Source: CAYSWK01 sp964434735 (GTDB lineage: Archaea > Micrarchaeota > Micrarchaeia > Anstonellales > Bilamarchaeaceae). From it: a stretch of DNA of 64,000 bases. Where the stretch lies: contig CAYSWK010000002.1 in assembly GCA_964434735.1 (NCBI GenBank), positions 1-64,000 of the forward strand, written 5' to 3'. Both the position numbers and the translations under genes were made by a program. Under the pieces are notes generated by a model. The model did no database searches, had not been told where the DNA came from, and saw only the letters and a program-made list of their open reading frames with translations. This document shows, piece by piece, positions 43,402-51,626 of the stretch; the first letter of the stretch is position 1; the number at the start of each line of letters is the position of its first letter.

Positions 43402-44760
43402 TTATGCTTCAGTCTCAAGTACCTGAGCGATTGCGTTGACCGTCTCAAGCAATTCGATTACACTTACATCGGTTGACCCGTTTGAATTTGCCTTAATTTC
43501 TGCAATTATTGCGCGTGCGCCTGCAGGATCAGAGTCAACCAATTCCGTAAGCTGCTCAACTGCCCGTGCAAGATCATATGCTTTTTCAGCAGGTGTTTCA
43601 ACCTCTGCTGGTGCGCGAGCTCCTAACTCTTCTGGTTCTTCTTCTACAGCTTCTGGCCCTACCCTGACAGGCGCAACAGGTGCCAATACTTTCGATTCGG
43701 CTTCTTCAACAGAAACCTCGCCAGGTGCGGATTTAGGAGTTAGTGAATTCCCCCAAATTCCCGCAATATCGATAATGCCATCATCATCTTCACGTGTAAG
43801 TCTGGATACGACGGGAACCGAGTCGCCTGACAACTCATCAAGATCAAAAAGAACAATGTCATCGTCGCGTGCATTAACCTGAGGTTGTGAATAATCAATT
43901 GCCGCATTAAGGCTTTTCAAAAACTCTCCTACGCCCGTTGCCAATGCAACATGCGCTTGTGCAACAGAATTGATTTGTGTAAACAACGCCGTTGCAGAAG
44001 AAACGTACTCATCAACTGAATGAAGGAACGCATTGATCCGTTCAATCGATTCATTCATTGCACTAAGTTGTGTGCCGACTTCACCTGTTTTGTACGTGCC
44101 ACGTGCAGAATCAAAAACAGAAGTAAATTCTCCAAGTACTTCACGAAGGCACGAAGCATGCGCCTCATAGGTTAAAATGATGTTGAATGTTCTGCCTGTT
44201 TGCCCTTCCATTGAAACCCGAGCCAAGTCTCCAGCTGCAAGTCCAATCGAACCGTTACGCAAAGTTTCAGCAGTATTAATAAATCGTGCAAGAGGCTCTT
44301 TTGCCAAATCAAGCATGCCAAAAAATGCTTCAAGATTTTCCTGGGGAGTTGAAATATCGCCTACAAGCCGAGACGTGCCTTCCATAAGAGAAAGCCTGTT
44401 TGCATCCATTGCTAAAAGTGCCTCAGTCACAGGAGCAAACGAACCTTTCAAAAGACGGTTGGAAACGTCAGCTGAAACCTCATTTAAAACCAGGTCAAGC
44501 GCCTCAACTTGCGCATAAAAAGGAAGAAGAGGCGCAAAATCCTCACCCAACGCCCTCTTGATAGGGGCAACAAGTTCTGAAAATAAAGCAACGCCCTCAA
44601 GCTTTGGGCGGGCATCAAGCCCTTCGGTTGAAACAGAAGAAGGGAATACTCGATCCCTATGTAAAACGAACGCATCCCGTGCACGGGCAGCTTCTGCCGT
44701 AACGGTTTGCTGGTATCTGAGGACTTTGCCATACTCGGATCGTGCGTGTGCGAGACTCAT
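43402..44760 (-). CDS. Unrecognised helical protein, first gene of the large-protein operon
   Basis: 452 residues from ATG 44760 (MSLAHARSEYG); the longer frame begins with a TTG. Mostly helical up to about 300, with pairs of long helices (NESIERINAFLHSVDEYVSSATALF), then an acidic linker (DDDIVLFDLDEL, EEEPEELGA) and a final helical piece. No membrane segment. An ATTTAAATA TATA-like box lies about 45-55 bases above the ATG. Function unknown; cotranscription with the giant protein below is the only context. Confidence 0.7.
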   Translation of the reverse strand: MSLAHARSEYGKVLRYQQTVTAEAARARDAFVLHRDRVFPSSVSTEGLDARPKLEGVALFSELVAPIKRALGEDFAPLLPFYAQVEALDLVLNEVSADVSNRLLKGSFAPVTEALLAMDANRLSLMEGTSRLVGDISTPQENLEAFFGMLDLAKEPLARFINTAETLRNGSIGLAAGDLARVSMEGQTGRTFNIILTYEAHASCLREVLGEFTSVFDSARGTYKTGEVGTQLSAMNESIERINAFLHSVDEYVSSATALFTQINSVAQAHVALATGVGEFLKSLNAAIDYSQPQVNARDDDIVLFDLDELSGDSVPVVSRLTREDDDGIIDIAGIWGNSLTPKSAPGEVSVEEAESKVLAPVAPVRVGPEAVEEEPEELGARAPAEVETPAEKAYDLARAVEQLTELVDSDPAGARAIIAEIKANSNGSTDVSVIELLETVNAIAQVLETEA

Positions 44761-44933
44761 AGTATCAACCAATAATTATTAGTTATGGATATTTGTGTAT
44801 AAACATCTATTTAAATGTTTGTACAAGAGACAAGAAGTGGTTTTGCTAGAACTAGGCCCTCCCTCTCTCTCATAAAAATGAATGTATAAAAGCGTTTAAA
44901 AGTGTGTGTCTCTGGGCTAAAAATGAGTAGGGG

Positions 44934-45359
44934 TTATCTCCCGATTCCAATATTCCCATGATTGCGGACAACAATGGTCCGAAGATGGTATGCCTGGAGC
45001 CTGCGCTTAAGGTCGATATCGTTCGTTGCAACAAACGCACGGTGCGCTGCTGCATATTCAACAATCCAGTCATCGGCATTCTTAAGCGTTTTTTCATACT
45101 TAATATTTTTTGAATGAATTTCGATGAGTTTAAGCCCAAACCTGGCAGCAATCCCGTTCTTACTCGGGCGCTTTGCAAGCCGTGTGAGTTCCCTTTTGAT
45201 AGGTGTTGAAATGACGAAAATATGCGCCTCGTTAAGCAATCGCTCAATGCTTGCAAAAATATCCATCTTGAACTGTACGGGTACAAGCCAAAAATTAGTA
45301 TCTATGATGACAAGCTTGCGTGCGCCCGTCTCTCCTTCAAACCATTGCGTCTTTTCCAC
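44934..45359 (-). CDS. PIN-domain protein (Fcf1/Nob1-like or VapC-like ribonuclease)
   Basis: 141 residues from the GTG at 45359. PIN-domain acidic residues are visible: VIIDTNFWLVPV (first Asp), ADDWIVEYAAAHRAFVATNDIDLKRR (the D-x-x-x then ND..D block). It resembles the archaeal rRNA-processing Fcf1-type PIN proteins more than toxins, and no antitoxin gene is next to it. A TTATTAAAA box is about 25 bases above the GTG, so leaderless. Divergent from the M24 peptidase. Confidence 0.72.
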   Translation of the reverse strand: MEKTQWFEGETGARKLVIIDTNFWLVPVQFKMDIFASIERLLNEAHIFVISTPIKRELTRLAKRPSKNGIAARFGLKLIEIHSKNIKYEKTLKNADDWIVEYAAAHRAFVATNDIDLKRRLQAYHLRTIVVRNHGNIGIGR

Positions 45360-45410
45360 ATAAAAAAGATGCCTCAAAGGGCTTTTAATAAGAGCTGTCG
45401 CAATCAAACC

Positions 45411-46358
45411 ATGCGTGCATTATACCGTGGTGAGGAATTCGACCCCAATTTCTATTATTACTCCCAGGTAGATATCGATCATTCCTGGTACCTTGAAAGC
45501 AAAGGCGAACGGATACTTCTCACCTCAGAAATGAACAAGGAGCGTGCACATGAGGAATTCAAGGGAAAAATTATTACCTACAAAACGCGCGCTGAAATTG
45601 AAAAAATATTCAAGGGAAAAACGATAGAAGTTGATTTGCAATCCTTAAGCGCGTCAACATATCTTGCACTTTCAAAATGGGGCAAAGTAAAAGACGTTTC
45701 AAAAGAACTTGAAAACCAACGAAGAGTCAAAACGCAAACAGAACAAAAAATAATAAAAAAGGCAGCGATTGTATCTCAAAAAATCCTTGACAAGCTGGAC
45801 CCGTTCCAATTCAAAACGGAAAAAGAAGTCCACAACTGGCTTTTGATGGAAACGCTTAAGGTTGGGGCAAAACCTGCGTATGATCCGATTGTTGCTGCCG
45901 ACAAAAATTCTCGTTTCCCGCATTACCATGCGCAAGATACGCCGATAAAGGATTGGGTGCTTATAGATTATGCCGTTGCGATAGACTATTATGCAAGCGA
46001 TTTGACCCGATGCTATTCACGTAAAGAACGCTCAAAGGAACAGGAAAGCTATGAAACGATGAAAAGAATTTTCAACGAACTAGTGGACACAATCCCTTCC
46101 TGCAAGACGGGGGCAGAACTTGCGGAAATACAAGAACAAGTATATAGAAAGCACAAGCTGCCCCCCCTTATCCATTCAGTAGGCCACGGAGTAGGCCTTG
46201 AAGTGCATGAACTCCCACGATTATCAAAGCGGTTCAACGACCCATTGGCAGGCTCAATACTTGCGATCGAACCTGCAACATACACCAAACAATTTGGCGT
46301 ACGCTTTGAAAATACGCTATACGTCGGCAAAACAATTGAGATATACGCAACCAACTAA
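45411..46358 (+). CDS. M24-family Xaa-Pro aminopeptidase-like protein
   Basis: 315 residues. A short N-domain, then a pita-bread fold with the five metal ligands: LIDYAVAIDYYASDLTR (two Asp), HSVGHGVGLEVHE (His), LAIEPATY (Glu) and VRFENTLYV (Glu). It removes N-terminal residues before proline, probably recycling peptides. ATG at 45411 chosen; an upstream frame continues into the divergent PIN gene and is not credible. Confidence 0.88.
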   Translation: MRALYRGEEFDPNFYYYSQVDIDHSWYLESKGERILLTSEMNKERAHEEFKGKIITYKTRAEIEKIFKGKTIEVDLQSLSASTYLALSKWGKVKDVSKELENQRRVKTQTEQKIIKKAAIVSQKILDKLDPFQFKTEKEVHNWLLMETLKVGAKPAYDPIVAADKNSRFPHYHAQDTPIKDWVLIDYAVAIDYYASDLTRCYSRKERSKEQESYETMKRIFNELVDTIPSCKTGAELAEIQEQVYRKHKLPPLIHSVGHGVGLEVHELPRLSKRFNDPLAGSILAIEPATYTKQFGVRFENTLYVGKTIEIYATN

Positions 46359-46417
46359 AGATCAAACTTTTTACCGGATCTGGATATGTTCATAAATAAC
46401 ACGGGTGTAGGAATAGT

Positions 46418-46888
46418 ATGGAACTAATTGGAGTAGGAATTATGGCCGGCGCGTTAATCGGCCTTGGCATCTACGGAATTATTGTCCATAAAAATATCGT
46501 CGCTGGGAAAAAAGAGCTTGAAAAAATCACTGAAGAAATTGAACAATCGCTTTCACATGAAGAATCCCAGTGGGTTTCCCTTATGCCCATTCTTCGAAGG
46601 AACAGCTCCAATGCAATAATTATTGAGAACGTCACGAAAGCACGGGCAAACCTGCACGGAGGGGAAGAATCAACCCGCGTTGCCCAAACCTATGCTTTCT
46701 TTGAAGCGGCATACGCGTTTTTTTCAACACAATCAGGATTTGAAACGGCAGTAAAGAAAAAAATCACGGATTCCCATGAAAAAGTAAGGCTTCTAAAAAC
46801 AAAGTATGATGCTGTGCTTAAACAGTACGAGCGCAATACGAATACCCCTCTTGGTAAACTTATGCAAGCAAAAACCAGTACCAAATAG
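46418..46888 (+). CDS. LemA-like membrane protein, divergent
   Basis: 156 residues. N-terminal transmembrane helix (about 3-22) with YGIIVHKNIVAGKKELEKI, then helices with the LemA order: LMPILRRNSS, ENVTKARANL, and a C-terminal YDAVLKQYERNTNTPLGKL that matches the family's YN-x-x-V-x-x-YN...P ending. LemA proteins are helical bundles anchored at the membrane with unclear function. The match is weak. Confidence 0.5.
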   Translation: MELIGVGIMAGALIGLGIYGIIVHKNIVAGKKELEKITEEIEQSLSHEESQWVSLMPILRRNSSNAIIIENVTKARANLHGGEESTRVAQTYAFFEAAYAFFSTQSGFETAVKKKITDSHEKVRLLKTKYDAVLKQYERNTNTPLGKLMQAKTSTK

Positions 46889-46939
46889 GAAAAAATAAAA
46901 TCAAAACCTTCTTATAGTTTGCAAATCACATAAAATTGC

Positions 46940-47824
46940 ATGGTTGCCGCGCCAGAAAAACAAGAGTCTTTTTCACTAACTGATGAGTTATACTACCGGC
47001 TAGTTTGCAACGGGTTTGAACCTGCATTTGAATGGTATGCCTCACAAGCAAACCGCTGTCCGCTTTTTCCCCTATTTAAGGTCGATGAAATACTCAAGCG
47101 GGCCATGAACAGCACGGAAAATAAAGTAGTGCATGGCAATTTCCAAATAACCAAGGAACGTAGAATGGAGCTTGCAGGAAAACTGCATGAATACGTTGCA
47201 GCGCTCCCAAAACAAAAACAAAGCCAATTTGAGGAGATGCTCATACGCACTCCTGACCCCCACCGTTTGCAGTTCCTCAAAGGAACTATTTCAAAGCAGT
47301 ATCTTTTACTTATTACAAATGCGCCTCTAGAAAACTGCTGCCCCGGATGCGATGCGCTTCTTAAAGAGCCGGCAAATGAAAGTACGCCTGTTGAATTCAG
47401 GCAATCCGCCCCTATTTCTGAATCGCTCCTTATGGAAAACACCGAATCGGAGCACAATAATAATTTGGTGGAAAACGTTGCGGAATTGCCACGCACCCCA
47501 AGCCTTGGATTTTTCAGATTCAACGAATCTCAAGAAAAACAAGCTAAAATACCTGTAATGCAAACAGATGCACCTCGCGTTCAAATGGAAAAAAACGAAC
47601 CAATCCGCCAACAAACAAACCATTCCCTCCCCAATACGATGAATACTCCCTTTGGGAACGCATATACGACGGGCGCATATGCCGGATCACGCATGAAAAA
47701 AAATAAAATAACCGTACAGAAAAAAAATGCTACAAAAAGAAAAACGATACCTAAGGCAAAAATACGCACAAACACCACGAAAAAAAATACGCCAAAAAAA
47801 ACAAGATTCAAAAAACGAAAATAG
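46940..47824 (+). CDS. Hypothetical protein with strongly basic C-terminal tail
   Basis: 294 residues. A folded N-terminal half (about 1-135) with a CCPGCDALL motif near 133-140 (possible zinc site), a low-complexity acidic middle, and a Lys/Thr-rich tail (last 50 residues, for example KKNATKRKTIPKAK) that would bind nucleic acid. TATA-like TTATAG about 25 bases before the ATG. Not recognised; a nucleic-acid role is inferred only from the tail. Confidence 0.55.
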   Translation: MVAAPEKQESFSLTDELYYRLVCNGFEPAFEWYASQANRCPLFPLFKVDEILKRAMNSTENKVVHGNFQITKERRMELAGKLHEYVAALPKQKQSQFEEMLIRTPDPHRLQFLKGTISKQYLLLITNAPLENCCPGCDALLKEPANESTPVEFRQSAPISESLLMENTESEHNNNLVENVAELPRTPSLGFFRFNESQEKQAKIPVMQTDAPRVQMEKNEPIRQQTNHSLPNTMNTPFGNAYTTGAYAGSRMKKNKITVQKKNATKRKTIPKAKIRTNTTKKNTPKKTRFKKRK

Positions 47825-48832
47825 TTATTTCATGAATCCGTCAAGCCGCCTCCTGTGCTTTACCTTTTCCTTTTTTGAAAGAAATGACGATTCAAACGAA
47901 TTTCTTGAAATCAAAACTAACTGCTCATGCGTAAGATGAAGTGCCTTGGAAATTGCGTAGTAGTTGTCGCCAATATATCCGCCAAAATATGCAGGGTCAT
48001 CTGAATTGATCGTCACGTTAAGCCCGTTTGCAAGCATGCGTACAAGAGGGTGTTGCTTAAGATCAGTTACAACACATAAGCGAAGGTTTGAAAGCGGGCA
48101 AATGGTAAGCGGAATTTTTTCTTTTGCCAATCTAGACACTAATTTTTTATCGTCCAATGCATGATTTCCATGGTCAATGCGACTTACCTTAAGCATATCA
48201 AGCGCTTCGTACACGTAACGAGCAGGACCTTCTTCTCCTGCATGTGCAACGGTTTTGAAACCTAATGCGCGTGCCTTTGCAAAAACCCGTTTGAATTTTG
48301 AAGGCGGGTTTCCTTTTTCCGATGAGTCAAGTCCCACGGCACAAATGAACTTCCTATAAGGCAAGGCTTCCTTAAGCGTTTCTAGTGCATCTTTTTCGTC
48401 AAGATGCCTCAAAAAGCACAAAATGAGTTTTGAAGAAATGCCAAATGACTTTTGCGCCTTTTTGCATGCACGCAAAATCCCCTTAATTGCCGTTTTGAAA
48501 CTGACCCCGCGTGCCGTGTGGGTTTGGGGATCAAAGAAAATTTCCGCATGCATAACTCCTTGGGATTTTACTTTCTTAAAATACGCAAACGTCAAATCAT
48601 AAAAATCCTGTTCCTTCAAAAGTACGGCACAACCTGCGTAATACAAGTCAAGGAATTCCTGAAGATTTTTGAAATTGTATGCTTTTTTCAACGCAGAAAC
48701 CGACGAATAAACAACCCGTACCTTATTTCTTTTTGCAAGTTTGAAAAGAAGTTCAGGCTCAAGCGTACCTTCAATATGGAGATGAAGCTCGGCCTTTGGA
48801 ATTCGGTATGCAAACGATTTGGAAACGGCCAT
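47825..48832 (-). CDS. add: Adenosine deaminase
   Basis: 335 residues, usual length. Deaminates adenosine to inosine for purine salvage. Zinc and catalytic motifs: ELHLHIEGT (two His, near 16-18), VAHAGEEGPARYV (His and catalytic Glu), RIDHGNHAL, and TINSDDPAYFG (Asp pair). The stop is adjacent to the stop of the gene at 46940-47824. It is divergent from purE, another purine gene. Confidence 0.93.
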   Translation of the reverse strand: MAVSKSFAYRIPKAELHLHIEGTLEPELLFKLAKRNKVRVVYSSVSALKKAYNFKNLQEFLDLYYAGCAVLLKEQDFYDLTFAYFKKVKSQGVMHAEIFFDPQTHTARGVSFKTAIKGILRACKKAQKSFGISSKLILCFLRHLDEKDALETLKEALPYRKFICAVGLDSSEKGNPPSKFKRVFAKARALGFKTVAHAGEEGPARYVYEALDMLKVSRIDHGNHALDDKKLVSRLAKEKIPLTICPLSNLRLCVVTDLKQHPLVRMLANGLNVTINSDDPAYFGGYIGDNYYAISKALHLTHEQLVLISRNSFESSFLSKKEKVKHRRRLDGFMK

Positions 48833-48882
48833 ATCAACCCTAAGAAACGAATACTTATATTCCCTTTGCGAGTGAATAATCC

Positions 48883-49323
48883 ATGGCAGAAAAAGTACTC
48901 ATTCTTTCAGGAAGCAAGTCAGATGCTGCAATTTGCGAGAAGGCACTTGCAACACTCAAGGAATTCGGCGTCGATGCAAAATACGAGGTTGCTTCGGCCC
49001 ACCGACAGCCAGACAAAGTTGAAAAGTTGGTACGAGAAAGTCCTGCAGATGTATTCATCTGTGCTGCAGGATTGTCCGCTGCACTCCCGGGAGTTGTTGC
49101 CGCACGAACCATCAAGCCCGTTATTGGGTTACCGATCAATGCAGCACTTGACGGGATGGATGCGTTGCTTTCGATTGCCCAAATGCCCCCTAATGTCCCA
49201 GTTGCGTGCGTAGGGATAGATAATGCAAAAAACGCCGCCGTTTTGGCAGTCCAGATATTGGCAGTCAAAGACAAGGAACTTGCAAAGAAGCTCCATGATT
49301 TCAAGGAGAAAATGGCACTTTAA
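48883..49323 (+). CDS. purE: 5-(carboxyamino)imidazole/aminoimidazole ribonucleotide carboxylase subunit PurE
   Basis: 146 residues. Carries out the AIR/CAIR carboxylation step of purine synthesis as an octamer. Motifs: SGSKSDAAICEKA, ASAHRQPDKV (substrate His), ICAAGLSAALPGVVAARTIKPVIGLPI, ALLSIAQMPPNVPVACVGIDNAKNAAVLA. The GLSAALPG version lacks the His of bacterial GGAAHLPG, as seen in archaeal/class II-like enzymes, so it may use AIR and CO2 directly without PurK. ATG near GGCAG after the divergent ADA promoter. Confidence 0.9.
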   Translation: MAEKVLILSGSKSDAAICEKALATLKEFGVDAKYEVASAHRQPDKVEKLVRESPADVFICAAGLSAALPGVVAARTIKPVIGLPINAALDGMDALLSIAQMPPNVPVACVGIDNAKNAAVLAVQILAVKDKELAKKLHDFKEKMAL

Positions 49324-49346
49324 TTTTCATTTTTATAAATAAAAAT

Positions 49347-49472
49347 TGCAAGGAGGCGGATTTGAACCGCCGAACACACTAAGTGACAGGATATCTTCGA
49401 CTTTTTGATTAAACTTTTTTTCAAAAAGTTTACTTAAGTCCTGCGCATTTAACCGGGCTTTGCTATCCTTGC
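49347..49472 (-). tRNA. tRNA-Leu (anticodon UAA) with intron
   Basis: Acceptor GCAAGGA (49472-49466) pairs with TCCTTGC (49354-49348), discriminator A at 49347, no encoded CCA. D-arm AGCCCGGTTAAA; anticodon stem CAGGA/TCCTG with anticodon TAA at 49436-49434; long variable arm (CAC-TTA-GTG); T-arm GGCGG-TTCAAAT-CCGCC. Intron 49432-49393 (40 nt) at position 37/38 contains a 9-bp stem ACTTTTTGA/TCAAAAAGT. Mature length 86 nt, normal for Leu. The promoter box is at 49485-49498. Confidence 0.9.
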
Positions 49473-49484
49473 GTTGTCTTGTGC

Positions 49485-49498
49485 TCTTCTTATGCAAC
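49485..49498 (-). promoter_or_regulatory. Promoter box of tRNA-Leu(UAA)
   Basis: TCTTCTTATGCAAC (plus reading), identical to 32281-32294 and starting 13 positions above the tRNA 5' base. A shorter match ending TATGCAAC lies at 49588-49601. Confidence 0.55.
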
Positions 49499-49502
49499 GT
49501 AG

Positions 49503-49788
49503 GGAAACCTATTCTTCTCTTCTTCTTGAAGAGGGTTTCCTGCTCGTAGGCTTTCGCCTCCGAGTGCATTCTCCTATTGCCATATGCTTCGTATATGCAA
49601 CGAGGGAAACCGGTTCTAAGAAAGTACTTAGAACGGGCAAGTATAATGGAAATAAATCCCATTAACGTACGCAATGTATTGCGTACGTATGTGCCAATAT
49701 GGCACAGGATATAAAAATCAGACGCTGTTGACGTCATCACGAGGAATGCGGGCATTGTAGGAATGTATCCCGCAACCTTCAGCGGTTG
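49503..49788. repeat. Chain of nine hairpins between tRNA-Leu(UAA) and the next gene
   Basis: Inverted repeats in order: 49503-49540 (GGAAACC/GGTTTCC with inner CTCTTC/GAAGAG-type stem), 49543-49564 (CTCG..CGAG, AGGC-GAAA-GCCT on minus), 49578-49599, 49613-49634 (GTTCTAAG/CTTAGAAC), 49645-49663, 49665-49688 (perfect 11-bp palindrome ACGTACGCAAT/ATTGCGTACGT), 49691-49705, 49748-49773, 49773-49788. This 400-base stretch holds no credible gene. The block AAGAAAGTACTTAGA at 49618-49632 also occurs at 32150-32164. Confidence 0.7.
49588..49601 (-). promoter_or_regulatory. Further copy of the tRNA-type box
   Basis: TTCGTATATGCAAC shares the core TATGCAAC and the CGT/CG context with the boxes at 32281 and 49485. 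If it works the same way, an RNA would start near 49575 and include the hairpins at 49543-49564 and 49503-49540. Confidence 0.35.
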
Positions 49789-49876
49789 TTCAGGTCATCA
49801 TGTAAAAAGTATTACGCAGCCGAACTTTAAAAAACAATCAGATACGTTTTTATATAGAATTAGACACAATAATACC

Positions 49877-50965
49877 ATGCAAAAACCACGATTCTCACGA
49901 ATACAAACCACCATATGTGCTGCTGCACTCGCATTCTCATTCCAGAGAGCCCCTGCACTTGCCGAAACACCGCAGCAATCGATAAAAACTACAGTTGAAC
50001 AATTAACAAATACAAACGGCATAGACCTATTTCTTGCTAGTGCGCCTCGTGAACCGGCCTCCCTTGTGCAAGCAGTATTTGAACACGTGCGAACTGATGG
50101 AAAGGGAGGTTTCAAAACGATTCCAACCGACCAAGCCAAAGGTGCACTTACCGTAAAAGAATATGCAAAAATAAAAGAAGGAGATTGCACTGATACGGAC
50201 CTATATGCGACAGCTATATTTGCACGCGCAAAAGCACAAAGAAATCTTCCTAAGGATATGATTATTGGAACGATTGTATATTCACCATATGCGCATCCGG
50301 ATATCGGCCATGTGGTAACCTTCGTTTCACATTCTTCACTTACACCTTCAACTAGCCCGCTTGCGCAAGAAGTCTCACAAAAACTTGAAGGCAAACCAAT
50401 TACTATTATCGATCCTGCAACCGAAACTCTTGGGAACTTAAAATACCCAGGCAAACTTTCCTACGTAATTACGGAAGAAGAACGAAACGGGCTTTTCTTT
50501 ATGGAGCAAGGGGATGCGGCATTGAGAGCACACAATGCTAAACTTGCACAAGCATTATACGAACGGGCATTTGAATTCTTAAAAAATAATGCAGACGCAT
50601 CAAAGGAAATCCGTGAAAAACTGGGAACATTTTCATTCAATGAAGGGATTGAAGCATTGCAAGGGCAAAACGTCACAAACGCACTTACCGCAATGAAAAA
50701 GGCAAAGAGATACAATACAAAACCATTATACGTAGCATTCGCACTTCATGTTGAAGGGTTGATTGCAGCAACCCAAACACAAGATTCAGAACTTGCAAAG
50801 AAAAAGTTCGCTGAATCAAATGAAATAATTTTAAATTATTTTATAGAACTTTTGAAAAGAGATAAAAATGAAATAATTTCAAATATTACGGGCACAGATG
50901 CAAAAATGGCAAGAGAACTTAAGGCAAACAACGACCAATTTATTCAAGCGCTTTCCCAACAGTAA
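49877..50965 (+). CDS. Secreted transglutaminase-like (cysteine protease fold) protein
   Basis: 362 residues from ATG 49877. A signal peptide ends near APALAE. The region YAKIKEGDCTDTDLYATAIF (Cys), IGHVVTFV (His) and ITIIDPATE (Asp) gives Cys, His, Asp in transglutaminase-core order and spacing. The C-terminal half is helical with tetratricopeptide-like pairs (ALYERAFEFLKN, ALTAMKKAKRYN). Probably an extracellular protease, cross-linker or peptidoglycan/protein-binding enzyme. TATA TTTTTATATAG about 25 bases before the ATG. Confidence 0.55.
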   Translation: MQKPRFSRIQTTICAAALAFSFQRAPALAETPQQSIKTTVEQLTNTNGIDLFLASAPREPASLVQAVFEHVRTDGKGGFKTIPTDQAKGALTVKEYAKIKEGDCTDTDLYATAIFARAKAQRNLPKDMIIGTIVYSPYAHPDIGHVVTFVSHSSLTPSTSPLAQEVSQKLEGKPITIIDPATETLGNLKYPGKLSYVITEEERNGLFFMEQGDAALRAHNAKLAQALYERAFEFLKNNADASKEIREKLGTFSFNEGIEALQGQNVTNALTAMKKAKRYNTKPLYVAFALHVEGLIAATQTQDSELAKKKFAESNEIILNYFIELLKRDKNEIISNITGTDAKMARELKANNDQFIQALSQQ

Positions 50966-51551
50966 TACAATATAACATTTCATCCCCCATTTTTTCTTCT
51001 TCGAGGATTTTTAATTTCAGCTTTTTATTTTCAAGTGTCTTTTTTGTCTTTTCAAGATCCTGGTACGAGCTATGGATCAACATTGCTTTTCCGGTGGGTG
51101 CAAGATGCTTTTCAAACGAATCCAAAAACCTATTCAAAAATTCACGTCCGTCTTTTCCTGAATTAAGTGCCGCATCTAACACGCCTTTCACATGCTCATC
51201 CTCGTTTGCAGGAAGATACGGCGGATTGCAAATGATCCAGTCAAACATCTCTCCCTTTTTTATTGATAAAAACATATCGCCTTTACGGATTTCGATTGTC
51301 GTCAGTTTATTCGCAACCGTATTCATATATGCGCATGCAACGGCTTCGTCCGTAATATCAACTGCAACAACTGAATTGGCAGGATTCTCCTTCGCATTCA
51401 CAAGCGAAACAATTCCCGTTCCCGTACATACCTCAAGTAGTTTTCCCGTACACGTTTTTGCGTGCTTTGCTAAAAGAAAGGAATCCTCTGCCGGCTCATA
51501 CACGTCGTCGCAAACCGCAATCATGAGACCGTTAAATGGAAAACGATGCAT
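50940..51551 (-). CDS. HemK2/Mtq2-like protein glutamine N5-methyltransferase
   Basis: 203 residues from the ATG at 51551. The motif DDVYEPAEDSFLLA at the N-terminus, SAM loop LEVCTGTGIVSL, and NPPYLP (catalytic) are the signature of the archaeal/eukaryotic HEMK2-type enzymes that methylate the GGQ glutamine of release factor aRF1. GTTTAAAAAG lies about 25 bases above the ATG, so leaderless; a second ATG at 51524 (MIAVCDD) is possible. Its 3' end overlaps the end of the secreted protein on the other strand by 26 bases. Confidence 0.85.
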   Translation of the reverse strand: MHRFPFNGLMIAVCDDVYEPAEDSFLLAKHAKTCTGKLLEVCTGTGIVSLVNAKENPANSVVAVDITDEAVACAYMNTVANKLTTIEIRKGDMFLSIKKGEMFDWIICNPPYLPANEDEHVKGVLDAALNSGKDGREFLNRFLDSFEKHLAPTGKAMLIHSSYQDLEKTKKTLENKKLKLKILEEEKMGDEMLYCITVGKALE

Positions 51552-51626
51552 AGGAAGAAACACACATATGAGGCTTTTTAAACACAACGGGAGAATATCC
51601 TTCCAGAAGCGAGGCGTTGTACAGGG

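Noticed and set aside
44773..44933. A gene in the gap before the PIN protein
   Set aside because: Only AT-rich promoter-like sequence (several TTTAAA and TATAAA motifs for both flanks) is visible; no credible frame.
44934..45407. Toxin-antitoxin pair for the PIN protein
   Set aside because: No small antitoxin-like gene is adjacent; the divergent neighbour is an M24 peptidase, and the PIN sequence looks closer to rRNA-processing types.
48452..49213. A 253-codon plus-strand frame across adenosine deaminase and purE
   Set aside because: It crosses two well-supported genes, including their divergent promoter region, in another frame. It is a shadow frame.
49333..49755. Open reading frames at 49333-49755 (minus) and 49474-49665 (plus)
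   Set aside because: They cover tRNA-Leu(UAA) and the hairpin chain; the protein sequences are low-complexity translations of inverted repeats.
49503..49788. CRISPR array
   Set aside because: The hairpins differ from each other in sequence and spacing; there are no direct repeats with unique spacers and no cas genes in the window.
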